DNA of 64,000 nt from JALRBM01 sp964477195 (lineage in GTDB: Bacteria > Patescibacteriota > Saccharimonadia > Saccharimonadales > Saccharimonadaceae), in contig CAYZCX010000002.1 of the NCBI GenBank assembly GCA_964477195.1, forward strand, positions 1 through 64,000, in the 5' to 3' direction. This document shows, piece after piece, positions 44,019 through 52,985 of this stretch; positions within the stretch are counted from its first letter, which is position 1; every line of letters begins with the position of its first letter. A program made the position numbers and the translations under genes. Below the pieces are notes generated by a model. The model searched no databases. It worked only from the letters and a program-made list of their open reading frames with translations, and was not told where the DNA came from.

Positions 44019-44750
44019 CTATTTGTTGGCGTCAACGTTGGACTGTTTTGGCTCGTCTTGTTTTTTACCACCCGGACGACTCTCTTCGTCCTGAGAATCT
44101 TGAGGAGTATCCTGGCCATTTTCAGCCTCAACAGGATCGTCAATCTCAGCCTCACCACCCATTGCTTCGTTTTTGGCCTGGAGTGCGGAAGGCTCATAGA
44201 CATTTGCTACCACGAGCTCGGTATCTTGCACTGCATCAGCAAATTCAACGCCTTCAGGGAGCTTGACATCAGCAAGCGTAATCTTGTCGTCTGTTGATGT
44301 AAGATCCTTAATTGATAGCTCAATAGCTTCTGGCAAATCCCCAGGCTTCGCTTTGATTTCTACCTTTTCAATCGCCTGCAGCACAACCAATCCAGCCTTT
44401 TCTGCTTCGCTTTCACCAATACCGGCTAGTACGATTGGTACTTCTGTTGTGATCACTTCATTCTGCTTGATTGTATGAAACGCAACGTGACGAACGGCGT
44501 GTTTCACCGGGTCACGATCAATCGATTTAATAATCGCAAGCTTCTTCTTTCCCTCAATGGTGAGATGGACAGGAGAATGTTTCCCTGCGGCGCGCACAAC
44601 CTTTGTCGTGTCAACAAATAATGACTGTGTCTGGATAGGATCGGCCTTTCCGCCATACACCACGCTCGGCACGAGTCCTTGCTGGCGTAAGTGGGCAACC
44701 TTTTTACCTTTTACCGTTCGTTGGTCTAACTTCAATGAAATATCGTTCAC
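44019..44750 (-). CDS. rplY: Ribosomal protein bL25, CTC form
   Basis: Binds 5S rRNA. N-terminal L25 domain (KLDQRTVKGKKVAHLRQQG) and C-terminal TL5/CTC domain (VPIVLAGIGESEAEKAGLVV), followed by an acidic, low-complexity tail with GEAEIDDPVEAENGQ and a Lys-rich end. GTG start at 44750 with AAGGAGG at good spacing; the longer open frame to 44798 lacks support. Confidence 0.93.
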   Translation of the reverse strand: MNDISLKLDQRTVKGKKVAHLRQQGLVPSVVYGGKADPIQTQSLFVDTTKVVRAAGKHSPVHLTIEGKKKLAIIKSIDRDPVKHAVRHVAFHTIKQNEVITTEVPIVLAGIGESEAEKAGLVVLQAIEKVEIKAKPGDLPEAIELSIKDLTSTDDKITLADVKLPEGVEFADAVQDTELVVANVYEPSALQAKNEAMGGEAEIDDPVEAENGQDTPQDSQDEESRPGGKKQDEPKQSNVDANK

Positions 44751-44812
44751 TCTGTCCTCCTTCGGTACCCTCTCATTATACCATTCCTCTTCCCTCATGG
44801 TAAAATGAGGAC

Positions 44813-45520
44813 ATGTTTGAAACCCTTCTTTCTACTTCAACTTTATTTAGCACGCTCTTTGGCATTGATGTGGAATCTATCCTCGGAGCAATGGGCATTC
44901 TTGGTATTCTGCTGGTAGTATTTGCCGAATCAGGCCTACTTATCGGCTTTTTTCTTCCCGGTGACAGCCTCCTTTTTACCGCAGGATTCCTGGTCAATGT
45001 TGGCATTATCAAGTTTGATATCAACCTTCTCGTCTTGCTGCTCTTTATTGCGGCCGTGCTAGGTGATAGTGTTGGCTATACATTTGGTCGGCGAGTGGGA
45101 CGAAGACTATTCAATCGGCCAAATTCCCGACTTTTCAAACAAGAACATATCCAAAAAGCCGAAGCTTTTTATGAAAAACACGGAGGCAAAACGATCATTA
45201 TCGCCCGCTTCATCCCCGTCGTTCGTACCTTCGCTCCCGTAGTTGCGGGTGTCGGCAAAATGAGTTACAGGACGTTTATCTCTTATAATCTGATCGGCGG
45301 ATTGCTATGGGCGGGGGGCATCACCTACCTCGGCTACTTCCTAGGAAGTTGGTTTACGAGCTTTGGACTTGATATAGACCAAGTTATTCTTCCGGTTGTT
45401 GCAATAATTATCCTCATCTCGATCTCTCCTGCGCTCATTCATCTTTTAAGAGACACTGAGCAACGCAAGACCCTATGGGAATCAACTAAGCGTGAATTTA
45501 AGGTGTTATTCCGTCGCTAA
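44813..45520 (+). CDS. DedA family membrane protein, 235 aa
   Basis: Pattern FAESGLLIGFFLPGDSLLF near the N-terminus and then RFIPVVRTFAPVVAGVGKMS, five to six hydrophobic segments. Family members are lipid transporters, some recycling undecaprenyl phosphate for wall synthesis. TAAAAT ends 6 nt before the ATG: leaderless type. The stop overlaps the convergent kinase gene by 15 nt. Confidence 0.9.
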   Translation: MFETLLSTSTLFSTLFGIDVESILGAMGILGILLVVFAESGLLIGFFLPGDSLLFTAGFLVNVGIIKFDINLLVLLLFIAAVLGDSVGYTFGRRVGRRLFNRPNSRLFKQEHIQKAEAFYEKHGGKTIIIARFIPVVRTFAPVVAGVGKMSYRTFISYNLIGGLLWAGGITYLGYFLGSWFTSFGLDIDQVILPVVAIIILISISPALIHLLRDTEQRKTLWESTKREFKVLFRR

Positions 45521-46084
45521 ATTCAACTTGTTCCTGACTTTTTCGAGAACATCCATATAATCATAGTCCGCATCAATTTCTAAATCTGCCCCCAAAGCAG
45601 CCTTACACGTATCAAAGTCTTTTCTAAAACGCTTCATCTTTCCTTCATCAACCACGCCGTCACGCTGCAGAAGGCGCTCTTTTACAACAGTATCCGGCAC
45701 ATTGAGACGAATAACAAACGGTCGAGCCTTCATCTTGGCAGCCCGAGCGTAAAATACATCCCACGAACGGTCGATACTCGCATCGAGCATTACAAACTCG
45801 TTGGTATCATTTTCTATAGCAAGCTCACCCACTCTGCCAGTGACCTGTCTCACGATGACTGAGTCAGGCTCATCCATGCCTTCCTTTTTCAAAAGACGAC
45901 GCACTTCATCGCTTTGGACATAATGTGCTTTTAAATCATTCGCGAGGCGTTTGGCTAAAGTTGTTTTGCCGCTGCCTGGTGTTGCACTAAAAGATAAGAA
46001 AATTCTCGGGCGAATGATGTGTTGATACGGTAGCGAGGCAAAGTAGCGTTGTGCTGTTTTCTCGACCAGTTCCGATGTCTCCAT
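45506..46084 (-). CDS. P-loop kinase-like ATPase, 192 aa
   Basis: Walker A SATPGSGKTTLAKRLA (about 32-47), a lid-like region with RLNVPDTVVKERLLQRDG, and DSDEVRR-like substrate site YVQSDEVRRLLKKEG. Similar to small-molecule or tRNA/nucleotide kinases (AAA_33 type). It starts directly after uvrA (one base between stop and ATG) without a Shine-Dalgarno sequence, so it is probably translated by reinitiation. Confidence 0.78.
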   Translation of the reverse strand: METSELVEKTAQRYFASLPYQHIIRPRIFLSFSATPGSGKTTLAKRLANDLKAHYVQSDEVRRLLKKEGMDEPDSVIVRQVTGRVGELAIENDTNEFVMLDASIDRSWDVFYARAAKMKARPFVIRLNVPDTVVKERLLQRDGVVDEGKMKRFRKDFDTCKAALGADLEIDADYDYMDVLEKVRNKLNLATE

Positions 46085-46085
46085 G

Positions 46086-48902
46086 CTATGAAAGAAGTGA
46101 CTTTAAATATTTACCAGTAAACGACGACGCTTCTTTGACGATTTCTTCTGGCGTACCAGTAGCGACTACGGTACCACCACCAATCCCACCCTCGGGACCC
46201 ATGTCGATCACATGATCCGCAGATTTAATCACATCAAGATTGTGTTCGATAATCACCATTGTGTTACCACCCTCAATCAACTTGTGCAAAATACCAAGGA
46301 GGCGTTTCACATCCGCACTATGGAGCCCTGTTGTTGGTTCATCAAGAATATACATCGTCCGGCCTGTACTACGCCGTGAAAGTTCTGTCGCAAGTTTGAT
46401 GCGCTGCGCCTCACCACCGCTAAATGTCGTCGCCGGCTGACCCAAACGAATATAACCCAGCCCCACTTCAACCAACGTATCGAGTTTTCGCGCGATTGCA
46501 GGAACGTTTTCAAAAAATTGAGCCGCTTGTTCAACAGTCATTTCCAAAACATCGCTGATTGTTTTTTCTTTGAATTTAATCTCCAGTGCTTCGCGATTAT
46601 ATCGCTTACCCTGACATACATCACAGGTGACATAGACATCAGGCAGAAAGTGCATTTCAATCTTGATGACGCCATCACCTTGACAATTCTCACAGCGTCC
46701 ACCTTTGACATTAAAGCTAAATCGCCCGGCTTTGTAACCGCGAATATTTGCCTCGGGAGTCCCTGCAAATAGCTCACGGATTGGAGTAAATACGCCAGTA
46801 TACGTCGCTGGATTACTTCGAGGGGTACGCCCAATCGCCGACTGATCAATGACAATTGCCTTGTCGAGTTGCTTGACGCCCTCAACATTATCATGAGCAC
46901 CTGGAACCGTTTGTGCCCGATGCAAACGTGCCGATAGTTCTTTAGCCAAGATATCATTAACAAGTGTCGACTTCCCGCTTCCGCTCACCCCACTAACGAC
47001 AGTCATAACGCCTAGCGGAAATGAGACATCAACGTTTTTCAGGTTGTTTTCGCGTGCACCTTTGACAATAATCTCGCGGTCTTTTTCGATAGAACGGCGT
47101 TTCTTTGGTACATCAATTTTTTCTGTTCCAGAGAGATATCGGCCCGTCACGCTATTTGCATTGGCCGCTACATCGCTTGGTGTTCCCGCAGCGATGATTT
47201 CCCCACCATTCACCCCTGCACCAGGGCCAATATCAAGGAGATAATCCGCCTGGCGAATGGTGTCTTCATCGTGCTCCACGACAAGTACCGTATTACCTAA
47301 ATCACGAAGTCGTTTCAGCGTTGCAATAAGACGATCGTTATCGCGCTGGTGAAGTCCAATCGAAGGTTCGTCGAGCACATACAGCACGCCCTGAAGCCCA
47401 GAACCGATCTGTGTCGCCAGTCGAATACGCTGCGCCTCACCACCCGAAAGCGTATTCGCAGCACGCGCAAGCTCCAGATAATTAAGCCCGACATTGCTCA
47501 TAAATCCAAGACGTTCGGTAATCTCTTTCATGATTTGGCGGGCGATAAATTGCTCATTTTCATCAAGTTTCAGATTATTCGTAAAGAGATCGAGCGCCGA
47601 GTCAACATCAAGACTACAAATGTCCATAATGTTAAGATCGTGAACAGTCACTGCCAATACCACTGGCTTTAGACGCGCCCCTCCACAAGCATGACACTTG
47701 CGCTCACGCATAAACCGTTCGATATCTTTTCGCATAAACTCGCTATCGGTTTCCTTGTGTCGACGTTCTAGATTCGGAATTACCCCTTCATAGGTTGATT
47801 CGTAAGAACGACCACCTCCAATATCTACTCGATACTTTTGCGTACCCGTTCCATACAGTACTTTTTCGAGGTCTTCTGGACGCAAGTCTCGTACCGGAAC
47901 TTGCAAACTAAACCCATGTGCATCGGCTACTTTCCCGAGACGTTTCATGTACCACGCATCGCTATTCACGCGATTATATGGTCGAATCGCACCTTCAGCT
48001 ATTGTCAGATTTTGATTGAACACAAGATCTGGGTCAACTTCGAGCCGACTACCGAGTCCCGTACATACCGGACAAGCACCCTGTGGAGCATTAAAACTAA
48101 ACAAGCGCGGTTCAAGCTCTGGAATTTCCTCATTTGGGTGATCCACGCACGCATAACGCTGACTATACGTCACCACTTCATTAGTATCGGCGTTCAAAAG
48201 CTCTACGACACCCGCAGCAATATCAAGAGCCTGCTCAACAGACTGTGTCACACGGCCCATTACCTCTGGATTCATCGCGATACGATCAACGACAATTTCA
48301 ATCGTATGCTTGTAACTTTTTTGCAATTCCGGAAACTCATCGAGCGCATAAACGACACCGTCAACCCGAGCGCGGGCAAATCCCTGGCGAGCATACTGTT
48401 CAGGAATATGTGCAAACTCACCCTTTTTTTCTTTGACGATTGGCGCCAATACCATAAGCCGCGTGCCTTGTTCGATTTTCATAATTTCGTCAATAATAGC
48501 CTGCGGTGTCCGACGCGAAACAGGCTTGCCACAAACAGGACAATGAGGCACGCCAATACGCGCAAAAAGAAGACGGAGGTAATCGTAGATTTCAGTCACT
48601 GTCGCCACGGTCGAGCGCGGGTTGCGACTTGTTGATTTTTGGTCAATCGAAATTGCCGGCGAAAGACCGTCGATCGAATCGACATCCGGCTTATCCATAA
48701 TTCCTAAAAATTGCCGCGCATAACTAGAAAGACTTTCGACATATCGACGCTGTCCTTCAGCATAAATAGTATCGAATGCCAGCGAAGATTTACCTGACCC
48801 TGAAAGCCCCGTAATCACAACGAGCTTGTCACGCGGAATTTCTACACTAACATCCTTTAGATTGTGCTCGCGAGCACCAGTAACACGAATAACCTCTGGC
48901 AT
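46086..48902 (-). CDS. uvrA: Excinuclease ABC subunit A
   Basis: Damage-recognition ATPase of nucleotide excision repair. Two ABC modules: Walker A GLSGSGKSSLAF and GVSGSGKSTLVN, signatures LSGGEAQRIRLA and FSGGEAQRIKLA. Zinc modules are intact (CPVC with CHAC; CENC with CDVC). 938 residues is standard. TATAAT ends 8 nt before the ATG: leaderless type. uvrC lies 10 kb away; uvrB is not in the window. Confidence 0.96.
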   Translation of the reverse strand: MPEVIRVTGAREHNLKDVSVEIPRDKLVVITGLSGSGKSSLAFDTIYAEGQRRYVESLSSYARQFLGIMDKPDVDSIDGLSPAISIDQKSTSRNPRSTVATVTEIYDYLRLLFARIGVPHCPVCGKPVSRRTPQAIIDEIMKIEQGTRLMVLAPIVKEKKGEFAHIPEQYARQGFARARVDGVVYALDEFPELQKSYKHTIEIVVDRIAMNPEVMGRVTQSVEQALDIAAGVVELLNADTNEVVTYSQRYACVDHPNEEIPELEPRLFSFNAPQGACPVCTGLGSRLEVDPDLVFNQNLTIAEGAIRPYNRVNSDAWYMKRLGKVADAHGFSLQVPVRDLRPEDLEKVLYGTGTQKYRVDIGGGRSYESTYEGVIPNLERRHKETDSEFMRKDIERFMRERKCHACGGARLKPVVLAVTVHDLNIMDICSLDVDSALDLFTNNLKLDENEQFIARQIMKEITERLGFMSNVGLNYLELARAANTLSGGEAQRIRLATQIGSGLQGVLYVLDEPSIGLHQRDNDRLIATLKRLRDLGNTVLVVEHDEDTIRQADYLLDIGPGAGVNGGEIIAAGTPSDVAANANSVTGRYLSGTEKIDVPKKRRSIEKDREIIVKGARENNLKNVDVSFPLGVMTVVSGVSGSGKSTLVNDILAKELSARLHRAQTVPGAHDNVEGVKQLDKAIVIDQSAIGRTPRSNPATYTGVFTPIRELFAGTPEANIRGYKAGRFSFNVKGGRCENCQGDGVIKIEMHFLPDVYVTCDVCQGKRYNREALEIKFKEKTISDVLEMTVEQAAQFFENVPAIARKLDTLVEVGLGYIRLGQPATTFSGGEAQRIKLATELSRRSTGRTMYILDEPTTGLHSADVKRLLGILHKLIEGGNTMVIIEHNLDVIKSADHVIDMGPEGGIGGGTVVATGTPEEIVKEASSFTGKYLKSLLS

Positions 48903-48959
48903 AACGATTTATTATACCACGATTTACCAGGTCATTTCCAGTAGCGAACAAAAAAATAA

Positions 48960-49001
48960 GTCGTGAGAGCCTCCTGACAAAATCAAAGAGGCTCCCACGA
49001 C
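48960..49001 (-). terminator. Intrinsic terminator of the IMPase gene
   Basis: GTCGTGAGAGCCTC pairs with GAGGCTCCCACGAC (one mismatch); on the minus strand TTATTTTTTT follows. It is one of the few island hairpins with a real U-tract. Confidence 0.8.
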
Positions 49002-49022
49002 TACTACCGTCCGATATCGTTT

Positions 49023-49811
49023 CTACGAGAGAAGACTTGCGACACCCTCGCAAATTGGCCGATTAATGGCGTAGATAGTTCCACCGCCCAAATCGAAAAG
49101 ATCGGGACGCTGCCGCCCCCTGCCATCGGTAACTCCTCCACCCGCGAGTTCAACCAGCAAGGCTCCCGGTGCGATGTCGTGAATCGTGTCACCGGGGAAA
49201 ACCGCAAACGCCGACTGCCCTCCCGCCACTGCGCATGCCTGACTGATGGCAGAATAGTAGCCAAGAGGTCGCCTGGACATGTAACGCTCGAGAATTCTCG
49301 CATCCGGAGCGGCGCCGTCCCAATGGCAGAAATCGTACGACATGGTAGGCGAGAGGAACGTGGAGCTCCCGGCCCGCAGGTTAAGCACCTTGTCATTGCA
49401 AGTCGCACGTCCAGATGCTCGATCCGCAACCCACATCTCTTCGCGCCACGGGTTGTACACCACGGAAATCTGGGAAATTCCGTCCTCCAGTAGCGCAATC
49501 CCCACACATGTCGTGCGGTTTTCGTCGGCGACAGTCGTATCGACATATTCACCCGTTCCGTCGACGGGGTCAATTATCCAAGCAAAGCCCTTGCCGAGTC
49601 GGCCGGCCGATGCCTCCTCGCCGATCACGACAGTGTGCCGGCCAAACGCTGCCTGCACCTTACCAATGAAGGACGCGTTGATCTCGTGGTCGATGTTCGT
49701 GACCACCGTTCGATCCAGCTTTTGCGACTGCAGCGCAGACAAGCGAGCAGATAGCATGTATCGCCCTGCCTCGGTAGCGAACTGAGTCGCAAATGCCAAT
49801 TCCCGTTCCAT
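49023..49811 (-). CDS. Inositol-monophosphatase-family phosphatase, 262 aa
   Basis: Mg-dependent sugar-phosphatase fold. Seen: VVTNIDHEIN, metal ligands GEEAS (Glu) and WIIDPVDGTGEY (DPxDGT), and HDIAPGALLVELAGGGVTD for the third site. Could act on inositol-P, histidinol-P or another small phosphate. Own leader with AGAGGAGAC before the ATG, higher GC than uvrA next door, and a long terminator: island layout. Confidence 0.88.
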   Translation of the reverse strand: MERELAFATQFATEAGRYMLSARLSALQSQKLDRTVVTNIDHEINASFIGKVQAAFGRHTVVIGEEASAGRLGKGFAWIIDPVDGTGEYVDTTVADENRTTCVGIALLEDGISQISVVYNPWREEMWVADRASGRATCNDKVLNLRAGSSTFLSPTMSYDFCHWDGAAPDARILERYMSRRPLGYYSAISQACAVAGGQSAFAVFPGDTIHDIAPGALLVELAGGGVTDGRGRQRPDLFDLGGGTIYAINRPICEGVASLLS

Positions 49812-49908
49812 GAAAGTCTCCTCTTATGATATCCGGAAAGAACATTTCATACTATACCAGAAATATTGTATACTGCACATTCACTACATTGGTCTCATCT
49901 AATCAAAT

Positions 49909-49942
49909 AGAAAAGCGGCCTCTTGCGAGGACCGCATTTTCT
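49909..49942 (-). terminator. Hairpin after the 148-aa orphan
   Basis: AGAAAAGCGGCCTC pairs with GAGGACCGCATTTTCT with two single-base bulges; on the minus strand CTTTTCTATTTG follows. Confidence 0.65.
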
Positions 49943-49950
49943 ATTTCAGT

Positions 49951-50397
49951 TTAAGGGGCGACGATTCCCCTAATCAAATCCTTGCTCAGATCGACCGAGA
50001 ACCCGTAGTGTCGAATGTAAGCAGCTGCGGATCGACGCAAAGTCTCGAACATCCGAATAAACGTCTCGTCATCCAACCCAGCTTTGGGCTCTTCACCAGC
50101 CCTGGTAGACTCCGGGTGCCACAGCATACAGTCGATGCCTCCTCCCCGAGGCATCGCCACAGACCAGGCACCTAAGGAACCATCCTTGAATACCACGTCC
50201 CAGCTGACCGCGAAACGATGATTCATGATCGTTCGCCACTTAGCAGCACGCTCGTTCAACTCAAATGTTGCCTCTTTCCCCTTATCTGCCTGAGTCACCC
50301 TGTCCATGGCATCGTAGACCTTTGTATCCACCATACTGTTCCAAACACCCATGAACAAACCGACGGTGGCCGCATGTTGCATGAATGGCGTGTACAT
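49951..50397 (-). CDS. Orphan soluble protein, 148 aa
   Basis: No family recognised. Mixed alpha/beta composition, with GGGIDCMLWHPESTRAG in the middle and a helical end. No signal peptide. GAAGGAGAGAA precedes the ATG, with TATAAA/TATAGT about 35-45 nt upstream. Island layout with leader/3' complementarity. Confidence 0.65.
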   Translation of the reverse strand: MYTPFMQHAATVGLFMGVWNSMVDTKVYDAMDRVTQADKGKEATFELNERAAKWRTIMNHRFAVSWDVVFKDGSLGAWSVAMPRGGGIDCMLWHPESTRAGEEPKAGLDDETFIRMFETLRRSAAAYIRHYGFSVDLSKDLIRGIVAP

Positions 50398-50473
50398 TTC
50401 TCTCCTTCATCACCGAAATAGAACTATACTTTTATATCATAATTACAGTTAAAATAAAACATCCCGCTTATCT

Positions 50474-50502
50474 TTGCATGAACTTGACAAGACTGCTATA
50501 TT
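50474..50502 (+). promoter_or_regulatory. Promoter of the 99-aa membrane protein
   Basis: TTGCAT, 17 bases, TATATT; the leader that follows contains GAGGTAGGC directly before the ATG. Confidence 0.65.
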
Positions 50503-50536
50503 TTAGGGAAAGTTTAGTACAAAAAAAGAGGTAGGC

Positions 50537-50836
50537 ATGCGAAAAGTTATTATGACGGTCTGTCTGGCCGGCTCAGCGGTTATTATTTTAAGTCAATTTG
50601 GCTTTTTTGAAAGTCTGATGATGTTTTTGCTGGCCGGAGCAATTCCTGGTACATCGTACTCGATTCCATCCAACATTATGTATCTCTCTATCATGGGAGG
50701 CATTTCCCTCGTCATTCTATGGTTCGTTGGCATCGCGGTGCTTGATTTCTTTTATCAATTGAGTGAAAAAACACTTTCGCACAAAGCCCCCACACGAAAA
50801 AAACAACTTCCCAAGCGGCGCTACAGCCAGATCTAG
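50537..50836 (+). CDS. Small membrane protein, 99 aa
   Basis: Two hydrophobic helices (about 5-35 and 47-72) and a basic tail (APTRKKQLPKRRYSQI). No named family. Has its own promoter and Shine-Dalgarno sequence. Ends four bases into the convergent sbcB stop region. Confidence 0.65.
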   Translation: MRKVIMTVCLAGSAVIILSQFGFFESLMMFLLAGAIPGTSYSIPSNIMYLSIMGGISLVILWFVGIAVLDFFYQLSEKTLSHKAPTRKKQLPKRRYSQI

Positions 50837-52260
50837 GGAAGCTGCTCGATATCTGCAGGCATGATGCTCTCCGCCCAGAGCTGAAGCTCCTGCAAAATAA
50901 ACTGTTTTTCATCATCTCTTTCAGTTGCCGCGAGTCGCTGTAGAGATTTTACAAATTGCGGCAGCTGCTCACTGATATGTTTTGAGCGCCACTCGTCCCA
51001 TGCAAGCACCTCATCCTCACTCAAGCTCTTTGGAAAATTCCTTGCTTTATAATGAAGAAGAAGCGACGCCAATCGCTCATCGGCAAATTCGGGATGATAG
51101 TCCGCCAGTTCTCGCTCAGTAGCATTACGTACTGTCTCCACTTTCAGACGATCACGATCATTCAAAAAACCGTCATAAAGTTGCGCCTCAGGATCGGTCG
51201 CTTTTTTATACTCTGGACGATTCTCAAAAAGAGAACGAATATTCTCAGCAAAATGTGGTACCTGAAGAAGCGCTGTCTTATGAGCCTCGATCGTTTGAGC
51301 ATCGAGGCCAATCTTCGCCCATCCGTCGTTTTGTTGGAGCACTCCAAGCGGAGCCACCGCGGGCGCTCTGTTATACTGCAGTTCCTTTACCGGCAGGGGA
51401 ATAAATCCTTCTACTTTTCGCTCTTCCCAGGGGGCATAAAATTTCTTCTTCAATTCTTCGCTACTCAAATTGACAAATTGTGCCGGGTCATGCCGAAGAT
51501 CATATACCACGACATTGCCGTTTTTTCCGGCTGTGAGCGGAAATGCCACCGTTGTCTTGTGAAAATCAGCACTATACCGCCCACTTGTATAAGTGAATGG
51601 CTCTTTCTTTTCTAGGTTGACCAATTCTTTTATCTTACTTTTGTCGCGCATCGCAAAAAGATACTCGTAGAGACGCGGCTGCTTTTCTTTGATAAGTCGC
51701 GTCACCGCAATCAATGCCTCGACATCACTAAGCGCATCATGTGCCTTGAAATGATCAATTCCGTTTTCTTTTGTCATCAGCTCTAGGCGATTCGTCGCCT
51801 TACCATCGACTACCGGCCATTTTATACCTTCGGGTCGCAACGCACGAGTCATACGCACTACATCTAGCAGATCCCAGCGTGACCGACTTTCCTTCCAGCA
51901 CCACTCATACGGATCATAAAAATTACGCCAAAATAACATTCGCACAAATTCATCATCAAATCGAATACTATTAAACCCTACCATTACCGTCCCTGGCGTA
52001 CAGACCTCACCCGCTAACATCTTGGCAAATTCAGCCTCCGTGATGCCGTCATTCTGGGTGGCCTGGGGTGTTATGCCGGTTACCATCAGTGCTTCTGGGC
52101 TCGGTAATGTATCATCGTTTAATTTCACCAAAATATTATATGGATACCCAATAGGATTAAGATCCATGTCGGTACGCTGCCCAGCAAATTGCATAATTCG
52201 AGCCGACCGCGGATCGAGACCGCTTGTCTCGAGGTCATAAAAGAAAAATTCTAGCGCCAT
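50833..52260 (-). CDS. sbcB: Exodeoxyribonuclease I
   Basis: A 3'-5' single-strand DNA exonuclease used in repair and recombination. DnaQ-like motifs: YDLETSGLDPRSARIMQFAG (Exo I with D and E), VGFNSIRFDDEFVR (Exo II), AHDALSDVEA (Exo III), then the SH3-like and helical extensions. 475 residues is normal. TATGAT ends 6 nt before the ATG: leaderless type. The C-terminal end overlaps the convergent membrane-protein gene by four bases. Confidence 0.93.
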   Translation of the reverse strand: MALEFFFYDLETSGLDPRSARIMQFAGQRTDMDLNPIGYPYNILVKLNDDTLPSPEALMVTGITPQATQNDGITEAEFAKMLAGEVCTPGTVMVGFNSIRFDDEFVRMLFWRNFYDPYEWCWKESRSRWDLLDVVRMTRALRPEGIKWPVVDGKATNRLELMTKENGIDHFKAHDALSDVEALIAVTRLIKEKQPRLYEYLFAMRDKSKIKELVNLEKKEPFTYTSGRYSADFHKTTVAFPLTAGKNGNVVVYDLRHDPAQFVNLSSEELKKKFYAPWEERKVEGFIPLPVKELQYNRAPAVAPLGVLQQNDGWAKIGLDAQTIEAHKTALLQVPHFAENIRSLFENRPEYKKATDPEAQLYDGFLNDRDRLKVETVRNATERELADYHPEFADERLASLLLHYKARNFPKSLSEDEVLAWDEWRSKHISEQLPQFVKSLQRLAATERDDEKQFILQELQLWAESIMPADIEQLP

Positions 52261-52603
52261 TTCTTTATCATACAGGCAAATCTATTTTGGGACAAAAAAA
52301 GACCCGCCATACAGGCGAGCTATCAGAAACATGAAAATACAAGCTGGATATATGCGCAGGGAAGGGCGAGACATCGACTGTCTCACCCTTCCCCGACTTA
52401 AGCCACAGAAGCACAAGCGCTCAACAACCAATATCCTGGTACTATCTTGCATTTTGCCGCCGCGTAAACAGGTCGGTCAAAATTACACCCAGTCTTGGTT
52501 GGGCCTTGCGCTTATGACTAGCTGGTTTTCCGCCAGCCACTCGCTTCGGTTTGGGGCGGGTCTCTTCAGTCGAGGCACTGCAGTTACATCGTCCAAAGAC
52601 ACC

Positions 52604-52864
52604 CTAGGACAACAGATGCATTTCCATTAGGATCTCCTGTTGGCCACTCCGGGGCCGGGTTTTGTCGAGGTGGGTGCCGTGCTTTTGAAAGTAGTCACTA
52701 CGGCGGGTCGCGCATGCAACCATCCAATCTTTATAAGAATCGTCTGCTTGCTGCTGCACTTCCCGACCGCAAGGGCCCTTTGCGGTGAGTGCAGGTTCTT
52801 GGCATATAGCCGTATACCAAGAATCTGCACTCACACATATATCCAGCTTGTTAAAAAACTCCAA
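52604..52864 (-). pseudogene. Possible decayed or very small island gene, up to 86 aa
   Basis: The frame begins at TTG and passes through hairpin 2, so a later start such as ATG at about 52720 (MVACATRRSDYFQKHGTH) is more likely, giving about 39 residues. No family. A coding-like continuation lies in another frame downstream, which suggests a frameshift. Confidence 0.3.
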
Positions 52865-52939
52865 TGAAAATTGCTCTTCATTGAATATTCTTCGATTATA
52901 TCATTGTAATTATAATAAGTCAATACTTTTTGTAATTTT

Positions 52940-52972
52940 ATCTGGGGCGACGGCATTTCCGCCGCCCCAGAT
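52940..52972 (-). terminator. Hairpin after the cupin gene
   Basis: ATCTGGGGCGACGG pairs with CCGCCGCCCCAGAT (one mismatch), 5-nt loop, no U-tract. Confidence 0.65.
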
Positions 52973-52985
52973 AAGACCTTTGCCT

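Larger units (their letters stand above)
52261..52985. other. 725-bp gap with two long hairpins and broken reading frames
   Basis: No complete gene is convincing. Hairpin 1 (52359-52393) is GGGAAGGGCGAGACA/TGTCTCACCCTTCCC with one mismatch. Hairpin 2 (52785-52834) is an 18-bp stem with one G-U. Minus-strand frames look partly coding: one from TTG 52864 ends at 52604, and a second frame that ends near 52495 reads like protein just past that stop. This could be a decayed island gene with a frameshift, or a structured RNA. No RNase P or tmRNA signature was seen. Confidence 0.5.

Noticed and set aside
52331..52630. 99-aa plus-strand ORF
   Set aside because: It runs straight through a long hairpin, has no ribosome binding site and an unlikely composition.
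52261..52985. RNase P RNA, tmRNA or 6S RNA in the gap
   Set aside because: None of the conserved cores of these RNAs was found on either strand.
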